A DNA stretch of 64,000 bases from Paraburkholderia phenazinium (GTDB lineage: Bacteria > Pseudomonadota > Gammaproteobacteria > Burkholderiales > Burkholderiaceae). Every line of letters begins with the position of its first letter. Position 1 is the first letter of the stretch. Below, one piece after another: positions 11,474-21,305 of this stretch. A model generated the notes under the pieces. It was not told the origin of the DNA. It did no database searches and saw only the letters and a program-made list of their open reading frames with translations. A program made the translations under genes and the position numbers. The DNA lies in the NCBI RefSeq assembly GCF_900141745.1, contig NZ_FSRM01000001.1, positions 2,170,001-2,234,000 on the forward strand, given 5' to 3'.

Positions 11474-12316
11474 ATGGCATTTGGCGTCATCATCATCGGC
11501 GACGAAATCCTGTCGGGCAGGCGGGTCGACAAACACCTGCCGAAGGTCATCGAACTGCTGACCGCGCGCGGTCTGTCGCTTGGCTGGGCAGAGTACATCG
11601 GCGACGAGCCTGAGCGGATCACGGCCACGCTGCGGCGCAGTTTCGCCTCGGGCGACATCGTGTTCTCGACGGGCGGCATCGGCGCGACGCCCGACGATCA
11701 CACACGTCAGTGCGCGGCCGCTGCGCTAGGTGTGCCGCTCGCGCTGCATCCGGAGGCGGCCGAACTGATCCGCGAGCGGATTCGCGACACCCATCCGGCC
11801 AATTCGCCTAATCCTGTGGATCTCGAGTCGCCGGAGAACCGCCATCGCCTCAACATGGGCACGTATCCGCAGGGCGCGTCGATCATCCCGAACGGCTACA
11901 ACAAGATTCCTGGCTTTTCGGTGGGCGACCATCACTTCGTGCCGGGCTTCCCGGTGATGGCGTGGCCGATGATCGAATGGGTGCTGGATACGAAGTACGC
12001 GCATCTGCATCACGCCATGCCGCACGCGGAAAAGTCCTTGCTGGTGTTCGAGTTGCCGGAATCGACGCTCACGCCGCTGATGGAGAAGATCGAACATGAT
12101 TTCCCAGGCGTGCGCGTGTTCAGTCTGCCGAGCGTCGGCGATGCCGAGCGCGGCGGCATCTATGCGCGGCGCCATATCGATCTCGGCGTGAAGGGCGAGC
12201 CGGAGGCCGTGGCCGCAGCGTTCGTGAAGCTGCGCGAAGGCGTGCATCTGCTGGGTGGAGATATCGTCGAGCCGGAAGCGGCGGCAGCGGCTGCCGCGGG
12301 GAAGTCGCGCAGTTAA
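11474..12316 (+). CDS. CinA-like molybdopterin-binding domain protein
   Basis: A 280-residue protein with a GAGAGG ribosome site 7 bp before ATG. Residues 1-165 match the MoCF/CinA N-terminal fold: GDEILSGRRVD at the start and the STGGIGATPDDHT substrate loop at ~residues 65-77. It ends without the PncC nicotinamide-nucleotide amidohydrolase domain of full-length CinA, so it resembles the stand-alone competence/damage-inducible protein A family. CinA-type domains act as ADP-ribose/NADH-metabolite pyrophosphatases in some bacteria, but activity here is unproven. The alanine-rich tail (~residues 265-276) is low complexity. It is probably co-transcribed with the upstream membrane protein. Confidence 0.8.
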   Translation: MAFGVIIIGDEILSGRRVDKHLPKVIELLTARGLSLGWAEYIGDEPERITATLRRSFASGDIVFSTGGIGATPDDHTRQCAAAALGVPLALHPEAAELIRERIRDTHPANSPNPVDLESPENRHRLNMGTYPQGASIIPNGYNKIPGFSVGDHHFVPGFPVMAWPMIEWVLDTKYAHLHHAMPHAEKSLLVFELPESTLTPLMEKIEHDFPGVRVFSLPSVGDAERGGIYARRHIDLGVKGEPEAVAAAFVKLREGVHLLGGDIVEPEAAAAAAAGKSRS

Positions 12317-12872
12317 GGGGCGGCTCAGTCCGGGCTGCTGTGCTGCACAACCGCCGCGTGAGCAGATCCGGGCACAGCGCGCAGTCCGCGACGCACGGCA
12401 CTTACCGTGCGTATGCCGCTTCGCCGCGCCTACATCGTGCGCGCCGTGCGGACCCACCTGGCCGGGGTGCGCCGCATCCCTATCCGATAAACTACGCGCC
12501 GCCGCGTAACCCAGATCCGCCTCTCCAGTAACGCCACGGGAATAGCCGCTGCTTAATACGGATTTCCGTCAATTCGATTTATTCGCCGCATTGCATCATT
12601 TCCAGGTGCTCGTTAAATAGAATGCTTTCTGCATAAACTCCGTTAGTACCTGTCAATGCTGCGTATTCAATTAACCGGATTAATGAGTATTTCGTAAGCC
12701 TTTTATTTTGTTTACTAAATTCCAATAAACATCAACCAGCCATGGATAATCAGTTGACGCCATTCGAATCCCTCGGATAGCATGGCTTTCAGTCATTCGG
12801 TCCATTGTCAAATGTACGATTCGGATAACTAAACAAAAGTAGAAAATACTCAACAATACTCAGGAGATAGCC
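12317..12872. other. Intergenic region with an AT-rich half and a candidate promoter
   Basis: No credible gene is visible. The first ~220 bases are GC-rich. From about 12540 to the mannosidase start the sequence is clearly AT-rich, unlike the rest of the window. A plausible sigma-70 promoter for the downstream gene is TTGACG (12754-12759), 18-bp spacer, TAGCAT (12778-12783). Confidence 0.55.
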
Positions 12873-15812
12873 ATGATAGATTTACGCCGTCTAACGGCCG
12901 CTTTGATCATCATTGGTTCTTTGACGGGTTGTGGAGGAGATAGTCCGGGCAGTCAGTCTGCTGGCGTGGCGGCGGACCAGCTTCATGGGACGTCCCAGAT
13001 TGACGCAAACGCCGGTTCCAGCAATTCAAGTCCAACCGCTGCAAACGATGCCGCGCAAACACCCGTAGCCGATCACAGCACCCTGCGGTTGACCCAGTAC
13101 GTCAATCCGCTCATCGGCACGTTGGCCAGTAACTCTCCGAATCCGGTGCCCGCAGGCCAGGCCGGCAGCGTGGTGCCCGCAGCGGGCCTGCCGAACGGCA
13201 TGGTGCAATGGGCTCCTGACACGAACACCACTTCCGCTCCGTCGAACAGCGCGGAGCCCGGCTCTCCGGCCGGTTACTACTACGACATCGGTTCGATCCA
13301 GAGTTTCAGCCTCACGCATATGAGCGGCGCGGGTTGCTCCGGCAACGACGGCGAATTCCCAGTCATGCCGACGCTCGATGCCACCAAACCGCTCGCGCAG
13401 ACCTTTAGCCATGCCAACGAGAAGTCGGTGGCAGGCGCTTATTCCGTGCTGCTCGACAACCAGGTCAAGGTCGAGTTGACGGCGACGCTGCGCACGGGCT
13501 TCGGCCGCTTCACCTATCCCGATCAGCAGCCGTCGACGCTCGTGCTCAACACGACCTACACGAATACGGAAACGAGCGTGGCCGGCTCCGTCACCCAGGT
13601 GGACGCCAGGACGATTTCCGGCAGCACCACCGGCGGCCATTTTTGCGGCAATGCAACGAATGTTCCGGTGTACTTTTATGCGGAGTTTAATCGCCCCTTT
13701 GCAACCACATCTTCCTTTACCAATGGCGTCGCTACAATGAATTTCGGTAAAGGCGGGACTGTTCTGATGAAAATCGGTATTTCATACGTCAGCGTCGCCA
13801 ATGCCCGAAACAATCTTGAGAAGGAAAATCCGCTCTGGGATTTTGACGGTGTGAAGGCAGTGGCCGATGCAATATGGAATCAGCGCCTCAATACCATTCA
13901 GGTGAGTAGCCGCGATACCACCGCGCTGACCAAGTTTTATACGGCGTTCTACCACGCGTCATGGGCGCCGAGCGTATTCAGCGATATTAATGGTCAATAC
14001 ATCGGCTTCGACCAGAAAGTCCACACGGTCAGCGCCGGCCATGCCGCGCAGTACACCGCATTTTCGGGCTGGGACATCTACCGCTCGCTGATTCCGCTTA
14101 AAGCCACGCTGTTTCCGCAGGAGACCAGCGACATGGCGCAGTCGCTCGTCAACGATGCCGACCAGTGCGGCGCGATCCCGCACTGGGTCAACGACAACGT
14201 CGAAGACGGCGTGATGCCGGGCGATGCCGGTTCGATAATCGTGGCGGGCGCGTACGCCTTCGGCGCGCGCTCGTTCGATACCTCGTCCGCCCTGAGCCAT
14301 ATGATCCAGATGGCCAACATCCCAGGCACCGCGTGCAACGGTGTGACGACGAATGGCGGCCGTGCCAGTTATCTGCAGTTCGGCTATATCACAAGCGGCG
14401 AATGGGGGCAGGCATCGTCGACGCTGGAGTACGGCAGCAGCGATTTCGCCATTTCGCAGTTCGCCGGCGAACTGGGCAATACCAACGTCCAGAAGATGTT
14501 GCGCAGCCGTTCGGCCTACTGGCAGAACGTGCTCAACACGTCATTGACGCCGCCGCTGAATTCCGGACGCAATTCGGACGGCAGCTGGATTCCGGAGACG
14601 CCGAGCAGCACCGACAACTACGTGGAAGGCAACGCGGAGCAGTACACGTGGATGGTGCCGTTCAACCCGACTGGACTGTTTGCCGAACTGGGCGGAAACG
14701 CGACGGTGGTATCGCGGCTGAACACATTCTTCACGGTCTTGAACGCGGGGACGAGCCTGCCCAATTTCTATATGGGCAACGAACCGACCTTCGAGGTGCC
14801 CTGGCTGTATAACTGGGCGGGTTCGCCGTCGGGCACACAGAATGTCGTCCAGCAGATCATGGCGAGCGCTTTCAGCACCGCCCCGAACGGCTTGCCGGGC
14901 AATGACGATCTGGGCGCCGTGTCGGGATGGTACGTGTGGGGTGCACTGGGTCTCTATCCGGAGATTCCAGGTGTCGGCGGCTTTGCGATCGGCAGCCCGC
15001 AGTTCTCGTCGATTACCGTTCACCTCGGCAACGGCAAGACGCTGCGCATCAATGCACCTGGCGCACCCGATGCGAAGTACGTGCAAAGCCTGACGGTCAA
15101 TGGCGCTGCCCACAAGAGTCCGTGGCTCGACGTCGACGCGCTGGCCAACGGCGCGACGCTGAACTTCGCAATGGGTTCGTCGCCTTCGCAGTGGGGCACG
15201 GACCCTGCCGACACGCCTCCGTCTTATGGCGTGCCGGTCGCGCGTAACGTGGCGGATGCTTTCAACAACCACGGCATCAGCACGGACGGCAGCACTGATA
15301 CGGATGGCCTCGGCGCGGACTTCGACGGCTCGCTCTACAGCTACTCGTCGCAGGCGTTGACGACGGCGGGCGCGGCGCCCGGCAAACCGTTTGTCTTCGA
15401 TGGCGCGAGTTTCATCCTGTCCGGCGGCCCGCTGGATAACGCCGTGGCGGTTGGGCAGACCATCGCCATGCCGTCTGGCACGCGAGGCCGTACGCTGGTT
15501 CTGCTGGGATCGGCCAACAACGGACCGGGCTCGGGTGCCGCACTCGTGACCTACACCGACGGCACGACCACGCCGTTCACGCTCGCCTTCGACGACTGGA
15601 CGCTCAATGGCGGTGGCGCGGCACCGGTGGACCCCATTGCGTTGACGACGACGTACCGCAATGCAGGCGACGGCACCAACAACGCTGTCAAGACCTATCT
15701 GTTTGCGCAGACGGTGCCGCTGACACCGGGCAAGCAGGTGGCGAGCGTCACCTTGCCGAGGCAGGTGAGCGAGGGCAAGTTGCACGTCTTCGGTATTGCC
15801 GCCGCGCCCTGA
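12873..15812 (+). CDS. GH92 alpha-mannosidase, lipoprotein
   Basis: A 979-residue protein with ribosome site AGGAG 7 bp before ATG. The N-terminus is a lipoprotein signal ending in LTGC. Residues ~72-760 are a glycoside hydrolase family 92 module. Markers are the N-terminal YVNPLIGT block, HMSGAGCSGNDGEFPVMP, the SGWDIYRS and YVEGNAEQYTW motifs (general acid Glu585 by homology) and GLPGNDDLGA with acidic pair Asp678/Asp679. Residues ~795-979 form a beta-rich, probably carbohydrate-binding, C-terminal domain. GH92 enzymes are calcium-dependent exo-acting alpha-mannosidases, many acting on alpha-1,2 linkages. It stands alone with no mannan transporter nearby, and the leader and the segment 13660-13960 have lower GC. 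Both suggest acquisition by transfer. Confidence 0.88.
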   Translation: MIDLRRLTAALIIIGSLTGCGGDSPGSQSAGVAADQLHGTSQIDANAGSSNSSPTAANDAAQTPVADHSTLRLTQYVNPLIGTLASNSPNPVPAGQAGSVVPAAGLPNGMVQWAPDTNTTSAPSNSAEPGSPAGYYYDIGSIQSFSLTHMSGAGCSGNDGEFPVMPTLDATKPLAQTFSHANEKSVAGAYSVLLDNQVKVELTATLRTGFGRFTYPDQQPSTLVLNTTYTNTETSVAGSVTQVDARTISGSTTGGHFCGNATNVPVYFYAEFNRPFATTSSFTNGVATMNFGKGGTVLMKIGISYVSVANARNNLEKENPLWDFDGVKAVADAIWNQRLNTIQVSSRDTTALTKFYTAFYHASWAPSVFSDINGQYIGFDQKVHTVSAGHAAQYTAFSGWDIYRSLIPLKATLFPQETSDMAQSLVNDADQCGAIPHWVNDNVEDGVMPGDAGSIIVAGAYAFGARSFDTSSALSHMIQMANIPGTACNGVTTNGGRASYLQFGYITSGEWGQASSTLEYGSSDFAISQFAGELGNTNVQKMLRSRSAYWQNVLNTSLTPPLNSGRNSDGSWIPETPSSTDNYVEGNAEQYTWMVPFNPTGLFAELGGNATVVSRLNTFFTVLNAGTSLPNFYMGNEPTFEVPWLYNWAGSPSGTQNVVQQIMASAFSTAPNGLPGNDDLGAVSGWYVWGALGLYPEIPGVGGFAIGSPQFSSITVHLGNGKTLRINAPGAPDAKYVQSLTVNGAAHKSPWLDVDALANGATLNFAMGSSPSQWGTDPADTPPSYGVPVARNVADAFNNHGISTDGSTDTDGLGADFDGSLYSYSSQALTTAGAAPGKPFVFDGASFILSGGPLDNAVAVGQTIAMPSGTRGRTLVLLGSANNGPGSGAALVTYTDGTTTPFTLAFDDWTLNGGGAAPVDPIALTTTYRNAGDGTNNAVKTYLFAQTVPLTPGKQVASVTLPRQVSEGKLHVFGIAAAP

Positions 15813-15825
15813 ACTTGCGCTTTGA

Positions 15826-15861
15826 GATCATTGGACGCTGCTCCGGCGGCGCCCAATGATC
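15826..15861. terminator. Stem-loop between convergent mannosidase and rhodanese genes
   Basis: GATCATTGG (15826-15834) and CCAATGATC (15853-15861) form a perfect 9-bp stem, with a further GC-rich hairpin in the loop. No T-tract follows on either strand, so it may be a transcript-end structure rather than a classical terminator. Confidence 0.4.
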
Positions 15862-15977
15862 GAGCGGCCCTGATTCGCCACCCGGGCAGGGCTGCTGTCA
15901 CGACATCGCAGTGTCACACCCCGCGCCGACGATGCACTCAATGCGTCGCCGGCGCGTTCTGTTTCAGGACGTGCGCC

Positions 15978-16442
15978 TTAAGCGCCAATCCACGGCAAGC
16001 CGCGAAAACACCATCCCGAGACTGTCTTCCGATGCCCCTGGCCGTCCTTGTCGCCTTCGAAGCCTTCCAGCAGATCGAACGCCTTGGTGAAACCGGCCTG
16101 AGTCGCGGCGATCGCAGCGAGCTTCGAACGGGCGGCGCTACGGCACAGGAGCAACACCGGCGTATCGTTCGCGGCCACCTGACCCAGTTGCTCGAGGAAT
16201 TCCTGATTCGGCACGGCGCCCGGATAACGGGTCCATTCGACATGTGCGTACTGGCCGTCGCCGATCACCGGCCGGCCGACCCAGTCCAGTTCTGCGCGCG
16301 TACGCACGTCGACGAGCCGGGTGCGCGGATCGAGTTGAAGAAGCTCGAAGGCCTCGGCGGGCGACAGCGCGCCCGCGTAGGGCAACTGGTTGTCGAGGCG
16401 GCGTTTTTCGGCCTGGGCATACAACTGTTCGAGCGTACTCAT
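15978..16442 (-). CDS. Single-domain rhodanese-like sulfurtransferase
   Basis: A 154-residue cytoplasmic protein. I chose the ATG at 16442 (MSTLEQLYAQ) because AAGGAGA lies about 8 bp upstream; an in-frame ATG 24 bp further out lacks this. One rhodanese domain covers ~residues 25-145: the LVDVRTRAELDWVG CH2A-type block, then the active loop LLLCRSAARS with catalytic Cys100. Rhodaneses carry a cysteine persulfide and pass sulfur to acceptors. The partner here is unknown. The gene is divergent from glnA, so its promoter shares the ~450-bp regulatory spacer. Confidence 0.85.
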   Translation of the reverse strand: MSTLEQLYAQAEKRRLDNQLPYAGALSPAEAFELLQLDPRTRLVDVRTRAELDWVGRPVIGDGQYAHVEWTRYPGAVPNQEFLEQLGQVAANDTPVLLLCRSAARSKLAAIAATQAGFTKAFDLLEGFEGDKDGQGHRKTVSGWCFRGLPWIGA

Positions 16443-16556
16443 GACAGCAAGTCTCCTTCGGACCAAATGACCATTCTAGCGCGGCGGTCGGCTCGGCGGA
16501 TTCATCGTACTTGCTGCGCGGCCTCGCTGCAGAGCAACGCGCAGTCGAAGATGTAT

Positions 16557-16573
16557 TGCTCCAAAGTGGTGCA
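16557..16573 (+). promoter_or_regulatory. NtrC-binding site (distal) upstream of glnA
   Basis: The sequence TGCTCC-N5-GGTGCA is a one-mismatch copy of the NtrC enhancer consensus TGCACC-N5-GGTGCA. It is centred ~200 bp before the predicted start of the sigma-54 promoter, an enhancer-like distance. Confidence 0.7.
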
Positions 16574-16626
16574 AAATACGGCGAACGCCCCAAGACGGGG
16601 ATTCTGCCTTGAGGGCATTTCGGGAT

Positions 16627-16643
16627 TGCCCCATGATGGTGCG
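16627..16643 (+). promoter_or_regulatory. NtrC-binding site (proximal) upstream of glnA
   Basis: The sequence TGCCCC-N5-GGTGCG is a second close match to the NtrC dyad. It is 70 bp from the first, close to seven helical turns, so two NtrC dimers could bind the same face. It is centred ~133 bp before the predicted start. Confidence 0.65.
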
Positions 16644-16741
16644 AAGGTTTAAAGATTCGGGGCTCGTTCACCCTCTCCGGGGTGCGACGATTCCCCGCGA
16701 ATGCGCGTGAAGATGGCCTCTGCGCCGGCTTGGCGCATATA

Positions 16742-16757
16742 TGGCACAGAAGCTGCT
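16742..16757 (+). promoter_or_regulatory. Sigma-54 promoter of glnA
   Basis: TGGCAC-N5-CTGCT has the exact GG-N10-GC spacing required by RpoN; only the first T of TTGC is changed. With the two NtrC sites upstream and ntrBC downstream, this is very likely the nitrogen-regulated promoter. The leader to the start codon would be ~130 nt. Confidence 0.7.
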
Positions 16758-16899
16758 TAATTGGTGGCCGATCGATTCGATCACCGGCTTTCGGCGTCTG
16801 ATTTCGCGTGAGATCAATCCGAGGTAGACGTGCCGGGACGGGTCAGCTAGATTTGGGCGGCGGCTAAATCCGCCGAATTCGTTAATCAGGAGATAGGTT

Positions 16900-18315
16900 A
16901 TGAGTAAATCCGTGGCCGACGTCATTCAGCTCGTCAAGGACGAGGACGTCAAGTTTGTCGACTTCCGTTTTACCGACACACGCGGCAAAGAACAGCACGT
17001 ATCGGTGCCGGTGTCGGCATTCAGCGAGGACAAGTTCGAGAGCGGCCATGCGTTTGACGGTTCGTCGATTGCCGGATGGAAGGGTATCGAAGCGTCGGAC
17101 ATGCTGCTCGTGCCGGATGCCGATACGGCCTTCATCGACCCGTTCTACGAAGAGTCGACCCTCGTGCTGACTTGCGACGTCGTCGAACCGGCTGACGGCA
17201 AGGGCTACGAACGCGATCCGCGCTCGCTGGCAAAGCGCGCTGAAGCCTATCTGAAGAGCTCGGGTCTGGGCGACACGGCTTACTTCGGTCCGGAACCTGA
17301 ATTCTTCATTTTCGACTCGGTCCAGTGGAACACGGACATGTCGGGCTGCTTCGTGAAGATCGGTTCGGAAGAAGCACCGTGGTCGTCGGGCAAGGAATTC
17401 GAAGGCGGCAACACGGGTCACCGCCCGGGCACGAAGGGTGGCTATTTCCCGGTTGCGCCGGTCGATTCGTTCCAGGACATCCGCTCGGAAATGTGTCTGC
17501 TGCTCGAACAGATCGGCATTCCGGTCGAAGTGCACCACCACGAAGTCGGCGGCATGGGCCAGAACGAAATCGGCACCAAGTTCTCGACGCTGGTGCAGCG
17601 CGCTGACTGGACGCAGCAACTGAAGTATGTCGTCCACAACGTCGCGCACACGTACGGCAAAACGGCCACCTTCATGCCGAAGCCGGTAGTCGGCGACAAC
17701 GGTTCGGGTATGCACGTTCACCAGTCGATCTGGAAGGACGGTCAGAACCTGTTCGCAGGCAACGGTTACGCTGGCCTGTCGGAATTCGCACTGTTCTACA
17801 TCGGCGGCATCATCAAGCACGCTCGCGCGCTGAACGCCATCACGAACCCGGGCACGAACTCGTACAAGCGTCTTGTGCCGCACTTCGAAGCACCGGTCAA
17901 GCTCGCTTACTCGGCGCGTAACCGCTCGGCTTCGATCCGTATTCCGCACGTGTCGAACCCGAAAGGACGCCGTATCGAAACGCGCTTCCCGGATCCGCTG
18001 GCCAACCCGTACCTGTGCTTCTCGGCACTGATGATGGCAGGTCTGGACGGCGTGCAGAACAAGATCCATCCGGGCGAAGCCGCCGACAAGAACCTGTACG
18101 ACCTGCCGCCGGAAGAGGATGCAAAGATCCCGACCGTGTGTGCCGGCCTCGATCAGGCGCTGGAAGCGCTGCACGCCGATCGCGAGTTCCTGACGCGCGG
18201 TGGCGTGTTCACAGACGCGATGATCGACGCTTACCTGGAACTGAAGGAAGGCGAACTGCAACGTGTGCGTATGACCACGCACCCGGTCGAGTTCGAACTG
18301 TACTACTCGCTGTAA
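16900..18315 (+). CDS. glnA: Glutamine synthetase type I
   Basis: A 471-residue GlnA, the expected length for bacterial GSI-beta. It catalyses ATP-dependent ligation of ammonia to glutamate in the cytoplasm as a dodecamer. Visible hallmarks are FDGSSIAGW near residue 50, EFFIFD, the metal and ATP loop region with [27 protein letters not shown], and NRSASIRIP. The adenylylation site NLYDLPPEE with Tyr400 means GlnE-type covalent control is likely. The ribosome site AGGAGAT is 7 bp upstream. Transcription control by NtrC and sigma-54 is supported by the sites upstream, and ntrB-ntrC follow after a terminator. Confidence 0.98.
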   Translation: MSKSVADVIQLVKDEDVKFVDFRFTDTRGKEQHVSVPVSAFSEDKFESGHAFDGSSIAGWKGIEASDMLLVPDADTAFIDPFYEESTLVLTCDVVEPADGKGYERDPRSLAKRAEAYLKSSGLGDTAYFGPEPEFFIFDSVQWNTDMSGCFVKIGSEEAPWSSGKEFEGGNTGHRPGTKGGYFPVAPVDSFQDIRSEMCLLLEQIGIPVEVHHHEVGGMGQNEIGTKFSTLVQRADWTQQLKYVVHNVAHTYGKTATFMPKPVVGDNGSGMHVHQSIWKDGQNLFAGNGYAGLSEFALFYIGGIIKHARALNAITNPGTNSYKRLVPHFEAPVKLAYSARNRSASIRIPHVSNPKGRRIETRFPDPLANPYLCFSALMMAGLDGVQNKIHPGEAADKNLYDLPPEEDAKIPTVCAGLDQALEALHADREFLTRGGVFTDAMIDAYLELKEGELQRVRMTTHPVEFELYYSL

Positions 18316-18390
18316 GTGGCGATGGCGCTTCGCCTCATGTGTGTGGCGAAGCGCGCGCCCGACGCTCGTGACTGATCGAATGCGGGTCAC

Positions 18391-18419
18391 AAAGGGACGG
18401 CGGCGCCGTCCCTTTTTTT
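18391..18419 (+). terminator. Rho-independent terminator after glnA
   Basis: An 11-bp stem, AAAGGGACGGC/GCCGTCCCTTT, has a 3-base loop and is followed by T7. It separates glnA from ntrBC, so readthrough or a separate promoter must supply ntrBC. Confidence 0.92.
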
Positions 18420-18492
18420 GTAGGCACCAGGAAACGTTTGCGAAGCGCGGGCGGTTTGCTGTACCACCATCTCTCATCGGCCAGACTGCAAG

Positions 18493-19635
18493 ATGGTTCT
18501 GAAGAATCTGATCAAAGCTAGAAAAGGGCATGCCGAGCCGTTGTCCGAAAACGCGCAACTGGCGGATTCGGGGCTGCTGACGGGGTTTGAGGCGTTGCCG
18601 ACGGTCGTGCTCGTGCTCGACAAACGCACGCTGCGGGTTGCGTATGCAAATCCATCCGCTGAAGCGATGCTCGATTTGTCGCGCCGCCAATTGACGCAGA
18701 TGGCGTGGCCGGACATCTTCGCGAACTCGGACGAGTTGATCGCCACGGTCGCTTCGATTGCGGAACACCGTTTCCACGCGACGCACCTCGACGCGGTGCT
18801 CGAGCGTCAAGGCCACGAGCCGCTGCATGTGCATGCGATTGTGGGTTACCTGGACGGCGCGCCGGATTTTGTCTTGCTCGAGCTGTTCGAAAACGAACGC
18901 CACCTGCGCACCGACCGCGAAGAGCGTATCAACGATCTGACCGCGGTCAACAAGCAACTGATCCGCAATCTCGCGCATGAGATCAAGAATCCGCTGGGCG
19001 GCATTCGCGGTGCGGCGCAATTGCTCGAGTTCGAACTGGGTGTGCGCGAGCGCGACGAGTTGCGCGAGTACACCCAGGTCATCATCAAGGAATCGGACCG
19101 GCTGCAAACGCTGGTCGATCGGCTGCTGGAGCCGCACCGTCATCCGCACATCGTAGGCGACGTGAATATTCACGAAGTATGCGAACGCGTGCGCGCGGTG
19201 ATTCTCGCGGAGTTTCCGCGCGGTCTCACCATCGAGCGCGATTATGACGTGAGCGTGCCCGATCTGCGCGGCGACAAGGAACAACTGATCCAGGCTGTGC
19301 TCAACATCGTGCGCAACGCGGCTGAAGCGTTGCGCGAACGGATTTCGCAAGGCGACGCGCGCATCGAATTGCGCACGCGCGTGGCACGCAAGATCACCAT
19401 TGCGAAACGTCTATGTAAGCTGGCATTGGACTTGCATATCATCGACAACGGACCAGGCATTCCAGAAGACATCCGCGACCGCATTTTTTATCCGCTCGTT
19501 TCGGGGCGCGACGATGGAAGCGGTCTGGGTCTCACGCTCGCGCAGACTTTCGTGCAGCAGCACGATGGACTGATCGAAGTGGACAGCCGTCCGGGCCACA
19601 CCGAGTTTCAGATTCTGCTGCCGCTCGACTGCTAA
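18493..19635 (+). CDS. ntrB: Nitrogen regulation sensor kinase NtrB
   Basis: A 380-residue soluble histidine kinase. A PAS sensory domain covers ~residues 25-125 (TVVLVLDKRTLRVAYANPSAEAML). The dimerisation/phosphoacceptor domain holds NLAHEIKNPLGGIRG with His162. The ATPase domain has N-box NIVRNAAEAL, G1 DNGPGIP and G2 GSGLGLTL. No membrane segments are present. NtrB phosphorylates or dephosphorylates NtrC according to the PII protein state. The gene lies between glnA and ntrC, the classical order. Confidence 0.96.
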   Translation: MVLKNLIKARKGHAEPLSENAQLADSGLLTGFEALPTVVLVLDKRTLRVAYANPSAEAMLDLSRRQLTQMAWPDIFANSDELIATVASIAEHRFHATHLDAVLERQGHEPLHVHAIVGYLDGAPDFVLLELFENERHLRTDREERINDLTAVNKQLIRNLAHEIKNPLGGIRGAAQLLEFELGVRERDELREYTQVIIKESDRLQTLVDRLLEPHRHPHIVGDVNIHEVCERVRAVILAEFPRGLTIERDYDVSVPDLRGDKEQLIQAVLNIVRNAAEALRERISQGDARIELRTRVARKITIAKRLCKLALDLHIIDNGPGIPEDIRDRIFYPLVSGRDDGSGLGLTLAQTFVQQHDGLIEVDSRPGHTEFQILLPLDC

Positions 19636-19680
19636 TACCTCATGCGTCACAAGCGCACCTAAAGACTTCTGACCGACTAT

Positions 19681-21195
19681 ATGAAGCCGATCTGGATAGT
19701 AGACGACGATCAATCGATACGATGGGTACTCGAGAAGGCCCTCGCTCGCGAGAACTTCGCGACGCGCAGCTTTGCTAACGTGCGCGACGCAGCAGCCGCG
19801 CTCGATCACGACAGCCCGCAAGTGCTGGTCTCCGACATCCGCATGCCCGGCGGTTCGGGCCTTGAATTGCTGCAGACGGTGCGCGAAAAGGTGCCGGGCT
19901 TGCCCGTCATCATCATGACCGCGTTCTCGGATCTCGACAGCGCCGTGGCCGCGTTTCAGGGCGGTGCCTTCGAATACCTCGCCAAACCGTTCGACGTCGA
20001 CAAGGCGGTCGAGCTGATTCGCCGCGCCGTCGACGAAAGCGTGCGCGGCGAACAGACGTGGGATGAACGCGTTGCCGATGCACCGGAAATGCTCGGCCAG
20101 GCGCCGGCGATGCAGGATATGTTTCGTGCCATCGGCCGCCTGTCCCATTCTGCGGCAACCGTGCTCATTACCGGCGAATCAGGCACCGGTAAGGAACTGG
20201 TCGCGCGCGCCTTGCACCGACATAGCCCACGCGCGAACGGTCCGTTCATCGCATTGAACACGGCGGCGATTCCGAAGGATCTGCTGGAGTCCGAACTATT
20301 CGGCCATGAGCGCGGCGCCTTTACCGGCGCGCAGGCGATGCGTCAGGGACGCTTCGAGCAGGCTGAGAATGGCACGCTGTTTCTCGACGAAATCGGCGAC
20401 ATGCCGTTTGATCTGCAGACACGTTTGCTGCGGGTGCTGTCCGATGGCCAGTTCTATCGCGTTGGGGGGCACAGCCCATTGCGCGCGAATGTGCGCGTGA
20501 TTGCGGCTACGCACCAGAATCTCGAATCGCGGGTGCGTCAGGGTCTGTTCCGCGAAGACTTGTATCACCGGCTCAATGTGATCCGCTTGCGTCTGCCGGC
20601 GTTGCGCGAGCGCAGCGAAGACATTCCGCTCCTCACGCGCCATTTCTTGCAGAAAAGCGCGCGCGACCTCGGGGTCGAGCCGAAGCGGGTATCCGAGGAG
20701 GCGCTGACGTATCTTGCGTCGCTGCCCTTCCAGGGCAATGTGCGGCAACTCGAGAATCTTGCCAACTGGCTGACCGTGATGGCGCCGGCGCAGACTATCG
20801 AGATCAAGGATTTGCCGCCGGATCTGGTGCCGGCTCAGGCGGGCGCTTCGGAGATCGCAGCAGGTGGCGTGCTGGGCGGCGATCCGGCGAGTGGCATCGC
20901 GGGGCAGACGGCCGCGAACGGCGCAGCGCTGCCGTCGCATGTAGCCTCGATGCCCGGGATGCCGGTGGCGGTCGCTGTCAGTGCGTGGGAGAGCGGGTTG
21001 CGCACGGAAGTCGCCCGGATGCTGCGTGAGAACGCGCCCGATGTGATGGATGAGCTTGCACGACGCTTTGAGGCCGCAGTGATCCGCGAAGCGCTCGATT
21101 TCACCCGTGGCCGCAAGGTCGAAGCCGCCGAGCGGCTGGGCATTGGTCGCAATACCATTACGCGCAAGATTCAGGAACTCAACCTCGAACCTTGA
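19681..21195 (+). CDS. ntrC: Nitrogen regulator NtrC (sigma-54 activator)
   Basis: A 504-residue activator. Receiver domain at residues ~1-120 with acidic Asp8-10 and phospho-acceptor Asp52 ([11 protein letters not shown]). AAA+ domain at ~140-370 with Walker A GESGTGKE (165-172), the sigma-54 contact loop GAFTGA (212-217) and [10 protein letters not shown] Fis-type helix-turn-helix is at the C-terminus ([20 protein letters not shown]). Between AAA+ and HTH lies a ~60-residue Ala/Gly/Pro-rich linker. It follows ntrB by 45 bp, so one operon is likely. It is the predicted binder of the two dyads upstream of glnA. Confidence 0.97.
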   Translation: MKPIWIVDDDQSIRWVLEKALARENFATRSFANVRDAAAALDHDSPQVLVSDIRMPGGSGLELLQTVREKVPGLPVIIMTAFSDLDSAVAAFQGGAFEYLAKPFDVDKAVELIRRAVDESVRGEQTWDERVADAPEMLGQAPAMQDMFRAIGRLSHSAATVLITGESGTGKELVARALHRHSPRANGPFIALNTAAIPKDLLESELFGHERGAFTGAQAMRQGRFEQAENGTLFLDEIGDMPFDLQTRLLRVLSDGQFYRVGGHSPLRANVRVIAATHQNLESRVRQGLFREDLYHRLNVIRLRLPALRERSEDIPLLTRHFLQKSARDLGVEPKRVSEEALTYLASLPFQGNVRQLENLANWLTVMAPAQTIEIKDLPPDLVPAQAGASEIAAGGVLGGDPASGIAGQTAANGAALPSHVASMPGMPVAVAVSAWESGLRTEVARMLRENAPDVMDELARRFEAAVIREALDFTRGRKVEAAERLGIGRNTITRKIQELNLEP

Positions 21196-21305
21196 GATGA
21201 GTTTGACTGGAGAAGGGATGGCGCCGGTTGGCGTCGTCCTTTCGGCATATAGCGTGTAGCGCGTCACAAGGCATAATCGTCGTTGTTCAGTTACGACGGT
21301 CTACC

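Larger units (their letters stand above)
16443..16899. other. Regulatory spacer between rhodanese and glnA
   Basis: This 457-bp divergent spacer holds the two NtrC-type sites and the sigma-54 promoter listed separately. Apart from these I see no gene; small ORFs on the minus strand have no ribosome site or family resemblance. Confidence 0.6.

Noticed and set aside
16882..19350. 822-codon minus-strand ORF across glnA and ntrB
   Set aside because: It is antisense to two certain genes, and its His/Arg/Val-rich composition is typical of frame shadows.
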